Positions 33,538-42,502 of a stretch of DNA of 64,000 nucleotides are shown here, one piece after another. The position numbers and the translations under genes were made by a program. The stretch is from assembly GCF_006540085.1 (NCBI RefSeq), contig NZ_BJOG01000007.1, positions 62,001 through 126,000 on the forward strand, given 5' to 3'. The notes under the pieces are model-generated. The model was given only the letters and a program-made list of their open reading frames with translations, was not told the DNA's origin and made no database searches. Every line of letters starts with the position of its first letter. The stretch's first letter is position 1. The DNA is from Microbacterium oxydans (GTDB taxonomy: Bacteria; Actinomycetota; Actinomycetes; Actinomycetales; Microbacteriaceae).

Positions 33538-34851
33538 TCACGCGGTGATGCGCTCGCGGACGATGGGACCGGTGACCGGCGCCTCGTCCCCGATCTCCCA
33601 CGAGCCATCGAGCGCATCGAGCGCCCGGCCGAAACGAGCATCGTCTGCGGCGGAGAGGGTGAACAGCGGCTGACCGGCGACGACGCGATCGCCGGGCTTC
33701 GCGTGCAGATCGATTCCCGCTTCGAAGATCACGGGATCCTGCGCCCTGGCGCGACCCGCGCCGAGACGCCAGGCGGCGACGCCGAACGGAAGGGCGTCCA
33801 TGCGCGTGACGACGCCGTCGGCCGGTGCCAGCACCTGGTGCGTCTCCCGTGCCGTCGGCAGCTCGGCATCCGGATCGCCGTCCTGCGCGCGGATCATCGC
33901 CTTCCAGGTGTCCATGGCACGCCCGTCGTCGAGCGCGGCCTCCACGTCGGCGTCCGGCTGTCCGGCGAGGGCCAGCATCTCGCGCGCCAGGGCGATGGTC
34001 AGCTCCCGCACGTCGGAGGGTCCGCCACCGGCGAGGATCTCCACCGACTCCCGCACCTCGTTCGCGTTTCCGATCGCGAGGCCGAGCGGGACGTTCATGT
34101 CGGTCAGCAGGGCGGTCGTCGCGACGCCGGAGTCGGTGCCGAGGGCGACCATCGTGCGCGCCAGCTCGCGAGCGCGGTCGATGTCCTGCATGAACGCACC
34201 GGATCCGAACTTCACGTCGAGCACGAGGGCATCCGTCCCCTCCGCGATCTTCTTCGACATGATGCTGGAGGCGATCAGCGGGATCGCCTCCACGGTGCCG
34301 GTGACGTCGCGGAGCGCGTAGAGCTTCTTGTCGGCGGGAGCGAGCCCGGAGCCGGCGGCGCAGATGACAGCGCCCACGTCGCCCTGCATCTGCGCGAACA
34401 TCTCCTCGTTGCTGAGAGCCGCGCGCCAGCCGGGGATCGACTCGAGCTTGTCGAGCGTGCCGCCGGTGTGTCCGAGACCGCGACCGCTCAGCTGCGGCAC
34501 CGCCACACCGAAGGATGCCACCAGAGGCGCGAGCGGCAGCGTGATCTTGTCACCCACACCGCCTGTGGAGTGCTTGTCGACGGTGCGCTTGCCGAGCGAG
34601 GCGAAGCTCATCCGCTCCCCCGACGCGATCATCGCATCCGTCAGCACCCGGATCTCGTCGCGCTCCATGCCGCGCTGGAAGATCGCCATCGCGAACGATG
34701 CCATCTGCGCGTCCGACACGTAGCCCCGCGTGTAGGCGTCGACCATCCAGCGCAGCGCGGGCTCGGGCACCGCACCGCCGTCGCGCTTGGCGCGGATCAC
34801 ATCGATCGCATCGAACGGTTCGATGGCTCCCTGAGCCTGTCCAGCGGTCAT
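33538..34851 (-). CDS. deoA: Thymidine phosphorylase
   Basis: The 437-residue enzyme belongs to the thymidine/pyrimidine nucleoside phosphorylase family. It carries the family signature near SGRGLGHTGGTLDKLESIPG, KHSTGGVGDKITLPLAPLVA (phosphate and pyrimidine site), SSIMSKKIAEGTDALVLDVK and a C-terminal swivelling domain. It cleaves thymidine or deoxyuridine with phosphate to give deoxyribose-1-phosphate. The ATG at 34851 overlaps the cytidine deaminase stop (ATGA) and has CTGGAGG upstream. Confidence 0.95.
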   Translation of the reverse strand: MTAGQAQGAIEPFDAIDVIRAKRDGGAVPEPALRWMVDAYTRGYVSDAQMASFAMAIFQRGMERDEIRVLTDAMIASGERMSFASLGKRTVDKHSTGGVGDKITLPLAPLVASFGVAVPQLSGRGLGHTGGTLDKLESIPGWRAALSNEEMFAQMQGDVGAVICAAGSGLAPADKKLYALRDVTGTVEAIPLIASSIMSKKIAEGTDALVLDVKFGSGAFMQDIDRARELARTMVALGTDSGVATTALLTDMNVPLGLAIGNANEVRESVEILAGGGPSDVRELTIALAREMLALAGQPDADVEAALDDGRAMDTWKAMIRAQDGDPDAELPTARETHQVLAPADGVVTRMDALPFGVAAWRLGAGRARAQDPVIFEAGIDLHAKPGDRVVAGQPLFTLSAADDARFGRALDALDGSWEIGDEAPVTGPIVRERITA

Positions 34852-35246
34852 CGTGCTTCCTCCAGGTCGCGCGGCCCGAACGCATCGGGCAGCACCTCGT
34901 CGATCGTGCGGATGCCGGAGACGGTCTCCAGCAGCATCCCGGGCATCGCATGCTCGAACAGCAGCTGGCGACAGCGCCCGCACGGCATGATCGTCTGCCC
35001 CTCGTTGTTCACGCACACGAAGGCGACGAGCTGGCCGCCGCCCGACATGTGCAGGTCGCCCACCAGAGCGCACTCCGCGCACAGCGTCACACCGTACGAG
35101 GCGTTCTCGACGTTGCAGCCGGCCACGATCCGACCGTCGCCCACGAGGGCCGCAGCCCCCACGCGATAGCGCGAGTAGGGCGCGTAGGCCTTGGTCATGG
35201 CGTCGGTCGCGACCTGGCGCAGTTCATCCCAGTCGATGTCCGTCAT
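34848..35246 (-). CDS. cdd: Cytidine deaminase
   Basis: The 132-residue homotetrameric-type enzyme has the zinc and proton-shuttle motif GCNVENASYGVTLCAECAL (Cys-Ala-Glu) and the second zinc motif PCGRCRQLLFE. It deaminates (deoxy)cytidine to (deoxy)uridine, a substrate of the phosphorylase translated next from an overlapping start. It follows the transporter permease gene by 27 nt. Confidence 0.95.
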   Translation of the reverse strand: MTDIDWDELRQVATDAMTKAYAPYSRYRVGAAALVGDGRIVAGCNVENASYGVTLCAECALVGDLHMSGGGQLVAFVCVNNEGQTIMPCGRCRQLLFEHAMPGMLLETVSGIRTIDEVLPDAFGPRDLEEAR

Positions 35247-35273
35247 TGCGATGCTTCTCTCTTCCCGGCAGGG

Positions 35274-36560
35274 CTACGACTTGATGTAGGGCTTGCCGTC
35301 GGCGGCAGGCGCCTTGATCTGGCCGGCGAACCCGGCGACCGCGAGCAGCGTCACGACGTACGGCAGCATCAGCATGAACTCGCCGGGGATCGGCGTCTTC
35401 AGGATCGACAGCAGGTTCTGCAGGTTGGTGGCGAAGCCGAACAGCAGGGCGGCGAGGGTCGCACGGATCGGATCCCAGCGACCGAAGATCACCGCGGCGA
35501 GGGCGATGAAGCCGAGCCCCGCCGTCATGTCCTTGCCGAACTGCGGTACCGAGACGAGTGTGAAGTACGCACCACCCATGCCCGCGATCGCGCCGGCCAG
35601 CAGCACGTTCCAGAATCGCGTCGGGTTGACCTTGATGCCCACCGTGTCGGCCGCCTGCGGGTGCTCGCCGACGGCACGCAGCCGCAGACCCCAGCGCGTG
35701 CGGTACAGGCCCCATGCCACCACCGCGACGGTGATGAACATCAGGTACCCGATGAACGTCTGGTTGAAGAGCACGGGGCCGATGATGGGGATGTCGCTGA
35801 GCAGCGGGATCTCGAAGCGCGGGAACCGCACCGGGGCGTTCAGCGTCGCCTCGTTCGGGGCCAGCAGGGCGCCGTAGAGGAACCCGGTGAGGCCGGTGAC
35901 GAGCACGTTGAGCACGACACCGACGATGACCTGCTCGACGAGGTACTTGATCGCGAACGCGGCGAGGACGCTCGCCACGAGGACGCCGCCGATCATCGCG
36001 CCGACAAGGCCGACGAACGGGTTGCCGGTGATGCTGGAGAGCAGCGCGGCGGAGAAGGCGCCCAGCAGCAGCTGGCCCTCGATCGCGACGTTGACCACAC
36101 CGGCACGCTCGCCGATGACACCACCCAGCGCGCCGAACACCAGCGGCACCGAGAGCGACACCGCGCCGAACAGCAGGCTGGTGACGGGGACGAGCCCGCC
36201 TGCCGCAGCCCAGACCAGGAAGGCGAACACGGCGAGCACGCCGTAGGCCACCACGAGCCACAGCGACGGCTTGCGATAGGTCCAGGCGCGGAGGAACGCT
36301 CCGACGGTCAGGACCACCAGGATGCCGAAGACGACCCAGAAGGTCGAGGCGGTCGGCAGGGCGACGTCGGGCAGGGCGAGTGCCGACGACTGGTCGGAGA
36401 GCCGGAACGTGCTGATGCCGTCGCGCGGCACGAGCAGGAACAGCAGGGCCAGGAGCACGGTGGCTCCGGCGAGCACGATCGGCGCCTTGAGGTGCCGTTC
36501 CTTGACGGTCGCGAGCTGCACTGTGCCGTCCGCGGCCTGGGTCTGCACGAGGGACATCAT
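35274..36560 (-). CDS. Nucleoside ABC transporter permease 2 (BmpC/NupQ-like)
   Basis: The 428-residue membrane protein has an extended N-terminus and about ten hydrophobic segments. The conserved central part FGALGGVIGERAGVVNVAIEGQ, and GLRLRAVGEHPQAADTVGI followed by GAIAGMGGAYFTL, mark the branched-chain/ribose-type permease family used in BMP-dependent nucleoside importers. It pairs with the neighbouring permease whose stop overlaps its ATGATG start. Confidence 0.9.
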   Translation of the reverse strand: MMSLVQTQAADGTVQLATVKERHLKAPIVLAGATVLLALLFLLVPRDGISTFRLSDQSSALALPDVALPTASTFWVVFGILVVLTVGAFLRAWTYRKPSLWLVVAYGVLAVFAFLVWAAAGGLVPVTSLLFGAVSLSVPLVFGALGGVIGERAGVVNVAIEGQLLLGAFSAALLSSITGNPFVGLVGAMIGGVLVASVLAAFAIKYLVEQVIVGVVLNVLVTGLTGFLYGALLAPNEATLNAPVRFPRFEIPLLSDIPIIGPVLFNQTFIGYLMFITVAVVAWGLYRTRWGLRLRAVGEHPQAADTVGIKVNPTRFWNVLLAGAIAGMGGAYFTLVSVPQFGKDMTAGLGFIALAAVIFGRWDPIRATLAALLFGFATNLQNLLSILKTPIPGEFMLMLPYVVTLLAVAGFAGQIKAPAADGKPYIKS

Positions 36561-37876
36561 GCCGCCACCGCCTTCTTCGCGGCCTTGGCTCTGAGCCTCG
36601 CCGCCTTCTCGATGTCGGTCTTCGGGAGGAAGAACACCGTGCGCAGCAGCGGCGGCGCGGCGATGAAGAGCACCACGAGCGACTGCACGACGAGCACGAT
36701 GTCGACCGGGATGTTCTGCGCCTGCATCGAGAACGAACCCGCCTTGAGCGCACCGAACAGGATGCCGGCCGCGAACGTGCCCCAGGCGCGGCTGCGTCCG
36801 AGGAGCGCGACCGTGATCGCGTCGAAGCCGATGCCGGCGTCGATGGTCTCCGTCACACCCGTGGTGACGGCGCCCTGGATCTGGTTCATGCCGGCGAGGC
36901 CGGCCAGACCGCCGGCGAAGAGCATCGCGTAGACGTAGATGCGCTGCACGCTGATGCCCGCCGCACGAGCCGCATGCGGGTTCTCACCCACTGCGCGCAT
37001 GCGCATGCCGAGGGACGAGCGCTCGATGAGCCACCACACGAACAGCGTGGCGACGATCACGATCACGAAACCGAGGTCGAGCAGCGGGAACTGCGGACCG
37101 AGCAGGGTCGGGAACTGCGCGCTCTCCGGAGTCGCGGAACCCAGGGCCTGGTTGGTCCCCGGCTTCTGGAGGAGTCCGGGGGTGCGGATCATCCACAGCA
37201 GCAGGTAGTAGGCGATGTAGTTGAGCATGATGGTGAGGATCACCTCGTGCGCACCGGTGCGCGCCTTGATGAGCCCCGCGATCGCACCCCAGAGTGCACC
37301 GCCCGCGATTCCCGCGATGAGCGTGACCGGGATGTGCAGCCAGATCGGCAGGTCGAGCGAGAACGTCAGCAGGGCCGCGACGGCGACACCGATGAGCATC
37401 TGGCCGCGGGCACCGATGTTGAACAGACCGACGCGGAACGCGAGTGCGACGCCGAGACCGGCCGCGATGAGCGGTGCCGCGAAGCCGAGCGTGTTCGTCA
37501 GGGGACGGATCTGCGCGGCGAAGTCGGCTCCGCGGGCGTTGAAGATCGCCCCGCGGAACAGCGCCTCGTACCCGTTGTACACCGCGTTCCAGGCGGCGAC
37601 GAAGGTGTCGCCGGGCTGCGCGAAGAAGTAGACGGAGGCCGCCTGCACGTCTTCGTTCGTCAGGGCGATCAGGATGCCGCCGACGATGAGGGCCAGGACG
37701 ATCGCGAGGATCGTCGTGACGGCACTCCCCCGGAGGATCTCCTTGAGGATCACGTTGCCGCGCGGAGGCGGGGGGACATCGCTGGGGTCGCGCGGAACCG
37801 TGCCGGTGCTCGTGGCGAGCTCCTGCGGCGGGATCCCCTTGGTCACGTCTCCTGCGCCGGGTGTCGCTCCGCTCAC
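36557..37876 (-). CDS. Nucleoside ABC transporter permease 1 (BmpB/NupP-like)
   Basis: The 439-residue protein has a long cytosolic N-terminus (residues 1-55), about ten membrane segments, and the family motif SSLGMRMRAVGENPHAARAAG followed by AGGLAGLAGMNQIQG. Together with the next permease it forms the heterodimeric channel of a nucleoside importer. Its GTG start overlaps the ATPase stop (GTGA). Confidence 0.9.
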   Translation of the reverse strand: MSGATPGAGDVTKGIPPQELATSTGTVPRDPSDVPPPPRGNVILKEILRGSAVTTILAIVLALIVGGILIALTNEDVQAASVYFFAQPGDTFVAAWNAVYNGYEALFRGAIFNARGADFAAQIRPLTNTLGFAAPLIAAGLGVALAFRVGLFNIGARGQMLIGVAVAALLTFSLDLPIWLHIPVTLIAGIAGGALWGAIAGLIKARTGAHEVILTIMLNYIAYYLLLWMIRTPGLLQKPGTNQALGSATPESAQFPTLLGPQFPLLDLGFVIVIVATLFVWWLIERSSLGMRMRAVGENPHAARAAGISVQRIYVYAMLFAGGLAGLAGMNQIQGAVTTGVTETIDAGIGFDAITVALLGRSRAWGTFAAGILFGALKAGSFSMQAQNIPVDIVLVVQSLVVLFIAAPPLLRTVFFLPKTDIEKAARLRAKAAKKAVAA

Positions 37877-39387
37877 GCGGCCACCTCCCCTTCGGCCGCT
37901 CCGGCCATCATGAGTCCGAGCGTCTCCCGAGGCGTGTCGCCGGGGACGATGCCGACGATCGTGCCGCGGTACATGACCGCGATCCGGTCGGCGAGAGCTG
38001 CGACCTCGTCGAGCTCCGTGGAGACGACGATCACCGGCACACCGGCGTCTCGCGTCTCGATGATGCGCTTGTGGATGAACTCGATCGAGCCGACGTCGAC
38101 ACCACGGGTGGGCTGTGCCGCGACGAGAAGACGAAGCTCTCGGCTCATCTCCCTGGCGATCACGACCTTCTGCTGGTTTCCGCCGGACAGCGTGCCCGCC
38201 GGCGTCTCCGGCCCCTGGGTACGGATGTCGTACTCCTTGATGCGCGCGCGGGCGAACTCGTCGAGCACCCCGCGGCGCAGGGTCCCGGCCCGACTGAACG
38301 CGGGGTCGTCCGAACGATCGAGGATCAGGTTCTCCGCGACCGAGAACCCGGCGACCAGGCCGTCCTCGGTGCGGTCCTCCGGCACGAAGCCGACACCGGC
38401 GTCGAGGATCGCCCGCACGCTCTTGCCGACCAGTTCGTTGCCATCCAGTTCGATGCTGCCCTCGACGCGGGCGGCGAGACCGACGATCGCCTCGACGAGC
38501 TCGGTCTGCCCGTTGCCCTGGACGCCGGCGATCGCGAGCACCTCCCCTGGGCGGACGGCGAAGTCGACACCGTCGACGACGATCGCGCCCGCGGGAGTCA
38601 GCACGCGGAGGTTCTTGACCTCGAAACCGCCCTCGCCCAGGCGGGGCGGTTCCTTGTGCACGGTGAGCTCGACGGCTCGTCCCACCATGAGCGAGGCGAG
38701 CTCGGCGTTGGTCGCCGTCGGCGAAGCCTCGCCGACGACGCGGCCGAGGCGGACGATGGTGATCTTGTCCGCGACCTCGCGGACCTCACGAAGCTTGTGG
38801 GTGATGAAGACGATCGCCGTGCCCTCGTCACGCAGCTGACGCATGATGCCCATCAGCTCGTCGGTCTCCTGTGGGGTGAGCACGGCCGTCGGCTCGTCGA
38901 ACACCAGCACCTTGGCATCGCGGGAGAGCGCCTTGATGATCTCGACACGCTGCTGCACGCCCACGGGGAGGTCGCCGACGAGGGCGTCCGGGTCGATGTC
39001 GAAGCCGAAGCGGGCGGCGACCGAGCGCACGTGCTCTCGCGCCTTCGCGATGTCGAGCCTGCCGAGGGCCTTGGTCTGCTCGTGACCGAGCATCACGTTC
39101 TCCGCCACCGTGAACACGGGGACGAGCATGAAGTGCTGGTGGACCATGCCGATCCCCGCAGCCATCGCGTCTCCGGGACCGCGGAAGCGCTGCACCTCAT
39201 CGTTGAGGAGGATCTCGCCCTCATCGGCCTGGTACAGGCCGTAGAGCACATTCATGAGGGTGGACTTGCCTGCGCCGTTCTCACCGAGCAGCGCATGGAT
39301 CTCCCCCGGTTCGACAACGAGATCGATGTGATCGTTGGCGACGAGGGTGCCGAAGCGCTTGGTGATGCCGCGAAGTTCGAGCTTCAT
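37873..39387 (-). CDS. Nucleoside ABC transporter ATP-binding protein (two ABC domains)
   Basis: The 504-residue protein has two ABC cassettes. The first (about 1-235) has Walker A LLGENGAGKSTLMNVLYG, signature LPVGVQQRVEIIKAL and Walker B VLVFDEPTAVL. The second (about 255-504) has the degenerate Walker A AIAGVQGNGQTELVEA, signature LSGGNQQKVVIAREM and LLVAAQPTRGVDVG. This duplicated layout with a degenerate second site is typical of ribose/nucleoside importers (RbsA, NupO). It is separated from the binding-protein gene by a 131-nt spacer with a hairpin and tandem repeats. Confidence 0.95.
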   Translation of the reverse strand: MKLELRGITKRFGTLVANDHIDLVVEPGEIHALLGENGAGKSTLMNVLYGLYQADEGEILLNDEVQRFRGPGDAMAAGIGMVHQHFMLVPVFTVAENVMLGHEQTKALGRLDIAKAREHVRSVAARFGFDIDPDALVGDLPVGVQQRVEIIKALSRDAKVLVFDEPTAVLTPQETDELMGIMRQLRDEGTAIVFITHKLREVREVADKITIVRLGRVVGEASPTATNAELASLMVGRAVELTVHKEPPRLGEGGFEVKNLRVLTPAGAIVVDGVDFAVRPGEVLAIAGVQGNGQTELVEAIVGLAARVEGSIELDGNELVGKSVRAILDAGVGFVPEDRTEDGLVAGFSVAENLILDRSDDPAFSRAGTLRRGVLDEFARARIKEYDIRTQGPETPAGTLSGGNQQKVVIAREMSRELRLLVAAQPTRGVDVGSIEFIHKRIIETRDAGVPVIVVSTELDEVAALADRIAVMYRGTIVGIVPGDTPRETLGLMMAGAAEGEVAA

Positions 39388-39397
39388 ATCTGCACCT

Positions 39398-39433
39398 TAT
39401 CCAGAAGAGTATCCAGAAGATTATCCAGAGGAG
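39398..39433 (-). repeat. Three 12-bp tandem repeats in the ATPase leader
   Basis: TATCCAGAAGAG, TATCCAGAAGAT and TATCCAGAGGAG lie in tandem just upstream of the ATPase ATG (39387). They are AT-richer than the surroundings and form most of its 5' leader. Confidence 0.9.
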
Positions 39434-39461
39434 TCGTGGACGGATTCGTCGTCCGCCCACG

Positions 39462-39502
39462 GCACGGGGCGAGTGGCGTACTGCTCACCACTCGCCCCGT
39501 GC
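39462..39502 (-). terminator. Intercistronic hairpin between binding protein and ATPase genes
   Basis: A perfect 15-bp stem (39462-39476 with 39488-39502) and 11-nt loop, 17 nt beyond the binding-protein stop, with no T-run after it. It probably causes partial termination or protects the upstream mRNA, giving more binding protein than transporter. Confidence 0.7.
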
Positions 39503-39518
39503 GGGAACTGCGACGGAT

Positions 39519-40640
39519 CTACTTGGCCGTCGGGGAGTTCGGGGACTCCACCTTGATGTCACCCGAGACGATCTGCTCCTGCAGGGTCTTGAGCTCGTCC
39601 ATCAGGCCGTCGGGAAGCTGCGACTCGAAGTCGCCGAAGCCGGAGAGCTTCACGCCCTCGTTCTCGAGCGTGCCCACGTAGGGAGCCGGGTCGAACTCGC
39701 CCTTCGCAGCGGCGAGGGTCGCGTCCTTCACAGCCACGTCGATCGCCTTCATGATCGAGACGAGCGTGATGTCGGCGACCTGCGGGTCGGCGACGGCGAG
39801 GTCGCTGTCGACACCGAGCATCAGGGTGTCCTTGCCGCTGTCCGCGATCGCGGCCGCGGCACTCTGGTACACGGGACCGCCGACGGGGAGGATCACGTCG
39901 ACGCCCTGGTCGAGCACGCCCTGCGCGGTCTGCTTGGCGGTGTCGTTCGCGTCGAAGCCACCGGTGAAGGAGCCCTTCTGCGTGGCCTCGTCCCAACCGA
40001 AGACCTCGACAGCGGCCGACTTGTCCTCGTTGTACTTCTCGACGCCGAGCTGGTAGCCGTCCATGAACACGGCGACCGACGGGATCTGCATTCCGCCGAA
40101 GGTGCCGACCTTGTTCACACCGCTCTGCGCGGACCATGCCGCGGCGGCGTAGCCACCGAGGTAGGCGGCCTGAGCCGTGTCGAAGACCAGCGGCTTGATG
40201 TTCGGAGCGTCGACGTTGCCGTCGAAGTCGTTGTCGGCCCAGTCGTCGATGATCGCGTAGTCGATCTCGGGGTTCGCGAGCGCGGACTCGACCGTGGCGG
40301 CCGACAGCTTGAAGCCGACGGAGACGATCAGCGAGCAGCCCTCGGAGACGGCGGTCTCCAGGTTCGGCGCGTAGTCGTTGTCATTGGCCGACTCGAATTC
40401 GAGCGGCTTGATGTCCAGCTCCTCGGCGGCGCTGTCCATGCCCTCCTTGGCGGACTGGTTGAACGACTTGTCGTTCCAGCCGCCGGCGTCGGAGACGAGG
40501 CAGGGCAGGAAGTCCGAGGCAACCGGCTCGCCGGAGCCGGCGGGCTTGTCGGTCGGTGCCTGGCCGCAACCGGCGAGTGCGAAGACGACGCCAGCGGCGA
40601 CGGTGACGCCGAGCAGCTTCTTGGTGGTGGAGATGGTCAA
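39519..40640 (-). CDS. BMP-family lipoprotein, nucleoside-binding
   Basis: The 373-residue protein has a lipoprotein signal (LLGVTVAAGVVFALAGC, lipobox Cys at about 25) and a periplasmic-binding-protein fold of the basic membrane protein family, with SDAGGWNDKSFNQSAKEGMD and a C-terminal FDPAPYVGTLENEGVKLSGF. BMP proteins (PnrA, NupN) bind purine or other nucleosides. The start is a TTG at 40640 with an excellent GGGAGG seven bases upstream. It is first in the importer operon, which continues into cdd and deoA. Confidence 0.9.
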   Translation of the reverse strand: MTISTTKKLLGVTVAAGVVFALAGCGQAPTDKPAGSGEPVASDFLPCLVSDAGGWNDKSFNQSAKEGMDSAAEELDIKPLEFESANDNDYAPNLETAVSEGCSLIVSVGFKLSAATVESALANPEIDYAIIDDWADNDFDGNVDAPNIKPLVFDTAQAAYLGGYAAAAWSAQSGVNKVGTFGGMQIPSVAVFMDGYQLGVEKYNEDKSAAVEVFGWDEATQKGSFTGGFDANDTAKQTAQGVLDQGVDVILPVGGPVYQSAAAAIADSGKDTLMLGVDSDLAVADPQVADITLVSIMKAIDVAVKDATLAAAKGEFDPAPYVGTLENEGVKLSGFGDFESQLPDGLMDELKTLQEQIVSGDIKVESPNSPTAK

Positions 40641-40764
40641 CTGATGCCTCCCTCAACGAAACCGCGGCCATCGCGGATCGATCAAAGTTACCTAGTGTTT
40701 CGGTTTTTGTGCACACCGGCGCCGCACGTGCTGGCCAATGGTTACCAAGCTGAAATCAAGACAG

Positions 40765-40792
40765 CCGATGAGCGTGAGCACCTGCTCATCGG
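40765..40792 (-). terminator. Terminator after manC
   Basis: A 9-bp stem CCGATGAGC/GCTCATCGG with a 10-nt loop. On the reverse strand it is followed by CTGTCTTGATTTC, a T-rich stretch. The remaining spacer to 40641 would hold the nucleoside operon promoter. Confidence 0.7.
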
Positions 40793-40800
40793 AGCACGTG

Positions 40801-41916
40801 TCAGAGCACGTCACCGCGTCCCGTGAGCTTGAGCGACTCGACGACGCCCTTGACCCGCTGCGCGTGCTGCACCGTGGTGACGAGCAGGGCGTCAGGGGTG
40901 TCGACCACGACGATGTCCTGCACCCCGACCAGGCTGATGACGCGAGTCGTCTGGCTGACCAGAATCCCGCTCGCGCCGTCTGCGAGCACGCGCGCCTTGG
41001 GCCCGAGCACCGCGAGGTCGTTCTTGCGGCCGTTGGTGATGAGCTTGGTGAGCGAGGCGAAGTCACCCACATCGTCCCAGTCGAAGTGACCGGGGACGAC
41101 GGCGAGGCGTCCACGTCGCGCGGCGGGCTCGGCGACCGCGTAGTCGATGGCGATCTTCTTCAGGCGCGGCCAGATCCGATCGACAGCCGGCCCTCGACGT
41201 TCGCGATCGTCCCAGGCCTCGGCGAGCTCGAGCAGACCGGCGTGCAGCTCCGGTTCGTTCGCAGCGAGCTCGTCCAGCAGCACGCTGGCCTTGGCGATGA
41301 ACATGCCGGCGTTCCAGAGGTAGCCGCGATCGGCGATGTACTCCTTCGCCGTCTCGAGGTCGGGCTTCTCGACAAAGCTCGCCACCAGAGCGGCCTCCCG
41401 TGCACCGTCGACCACGAGCTCCGGGCCCATCTTGATGTATCCGAACCCGATAGCCGGCTCCGTCGGGGTGATGCCGATCGTGCAGATGTACCCCTCCCGC
41501 GCGACCTCGACGGCGTCGCGGACGGCGAACTCGAACACGCGCGTTCCCCGGATCACATGGTCCGCACTGAACGAGCCGATCACCACGTCGGGATTCCGGC
41601 GGTGCAGGATCGCCGCGGCGAGTCCGATCGCAGCCGCGGACTCTCGTGGCTCCGACTCCAGGAAGACGTTCAGATCCGGGATGCCGGGCAATTCGGCCTC
41701 GACGGCGGCACGGTGCGCACGCCCGGTGACCACCGCGATCCGATCCTCCCCCGCGAGCGGAATGAGCCGATCCCAGGTGTCGCGCAGCAGCGAATGCCCC
41801 GAGCCGGTCAGATCGTGCAGGAACTTCGGAGCGTCGGCTCGGGACAACGGCCAGAGCCTGCTGCCGATGCCGCCGGCGGGAATCACTGCGTAGAAATCCT
41901 TGATTGGTGCGCTCAC
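40801..41916 (-). CDS. manC: Mannose-1-phosphate guanylyltransferase
   Basis: The 371-residue enzyme has the sugar-nucleotide pyrophosphorylase signature AVIPAGGIGSRLWPLSRADA with PKFL, SFSADHVI as the metal and GTP site, FVEKPDLETAKEYI and WNAGMFIAKASVLLDEL. It makes GDP-mannose from GTP and mannose-1-phosphate for glycan and glycolipid synthesis. The GTG at 41916 is chosen because a TACCCT -10 box ends seven bases before it; the in-frame ATG at 41943 lies upstream of that box. The C-terminal isomerase domain of bifunctional enzymes is absent. Confidence 0.9.
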   Translation of the reverse strand: MSAPIKDFYAVIPAGGIGSRLWPLSRADAPKFLHDLTGSGHSLLRDTWDRLIPLAGEDRIAVVTGRAHRAAVEAELPGIPDLNVFLESEPRESAAAIGLAAAILHRRNPDVVIGSFSADHVIRGTRVFEFAVRDAVEVAREGYICTIGITPTEPAIGFGYIKMGPELVVDGAREAALVASFVEKPDLETAKEYIADRGYLWNAGMFIAKASVLLDELAANEPELHAGLLELAEAWDDRERRGPAVDRIWPRLKKIAIDYAVAEPAARRGRLAVVPGHFDWDDVGDFASLTKLITNGRKNDLAVLGPKARVLADGASGILVSQTTRVISLVGVQDIVVVDTPDALLVTTVQHAQRVKGVVESLKLTGRGDVL

Positions 41917-41923
41917 CCTGCCC

Positions 41924-41929
41924 AGGGTA
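41924..41929 (-). promoter_or_regulatory. -10 box of manC (leaderless type)
   Basis: TACCCT on the reverse strand ends 7 nt before the GTG at 41916. Confidence 0.5.
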
Positions 41930-41942
41930 GCCCCACGGAACA

Positions 41943-41956
41943 TCTCGACATCGAGA
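41943..41956. promoter_or_regulatory. Inverted repeat between manC and sdhC
   Basis: TCTCGA-CA-TCGAGA lies just upstream of the manC -10 box, at about its -35 position, and 112 nt before sdhC. It may be an operator; no regulator is indicated. Confidence 0.3.
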
Positions 41957-42067
41957 CACTTAGGCTCCCCTTCGTCGCTCCCAGTGATCTGACAGGAATA
42001 GGATGGACAGCGATCGGGCGTGCCTGAGCGCACGCGACCGGTTCACATCGATCCAGGGAGGACGACC

Positions 42068-42502
42068 GTGTCCACAAGCGCCCGCTTGACACCGTCGATT
42101 TCGGAAACCACGTCAAAGACCCCCCGCGGCACCCTCTATCGGGGTCGCGAAGGCATGTGGTCGTGGGTGCTTCACCGCATCACCGGAGTCGCCATCTTCT
42201 TCTTCCTGTTGGTGCACGTGCTCGACACGGCGCTGATCAGGGTGTCGCCGGAGGCGTACAACGCCGTCATCGGCACGTACAAGAACCCCATCATGGCCCT
42301 CGGCGAGGTCGTGCTCGTGGCCGGCATCGTGTTCCACGCGATGAACGGTCTGCGCATCATCGCCGTCGACTTCTGGTCGAAGGGCGCCAAGTACCAGCGT
42401 CAGCTGTTCTGGGGCGTCCTGCTGGTGTGGGGCATCATCATGGCCGGCTTCGTGCCCCGCCATCTGATGCTCGCGTTCGCCGGATTCGGAGGGGGACACT
42501 GA
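42068..42502 (+). CDS. sdhC: Succinate dehydrogenase cytochrome b556 subunit
   Basis: The 144-residue membrane subunit has [20 protein letters not shown] at helix 1 and [20 protein letters not shown] at helix 2, with His residues suited to haem b ligation, and a third helix near 115-140. The GTG at 42068 has CAGGGAGGACGACC upstream, so this operon uses a normal leader. It anchors the SdhAB heads and binds quinone. It is first of sdhCDAB. Confidence 0.95.
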   Translation: MSTSARLTPSISETTSKTPRGTLYRGREGMWSWVLHRITGVAIFFFLLVHVLDTALIRVSPEAYNAVIGTYKNPIMALGEVVLVAGIVFHAMNGLRIIAVDFWSKGAKYQRQLFWGVLLVWGIIMAGFVPRHLMLAFAGFGGGH

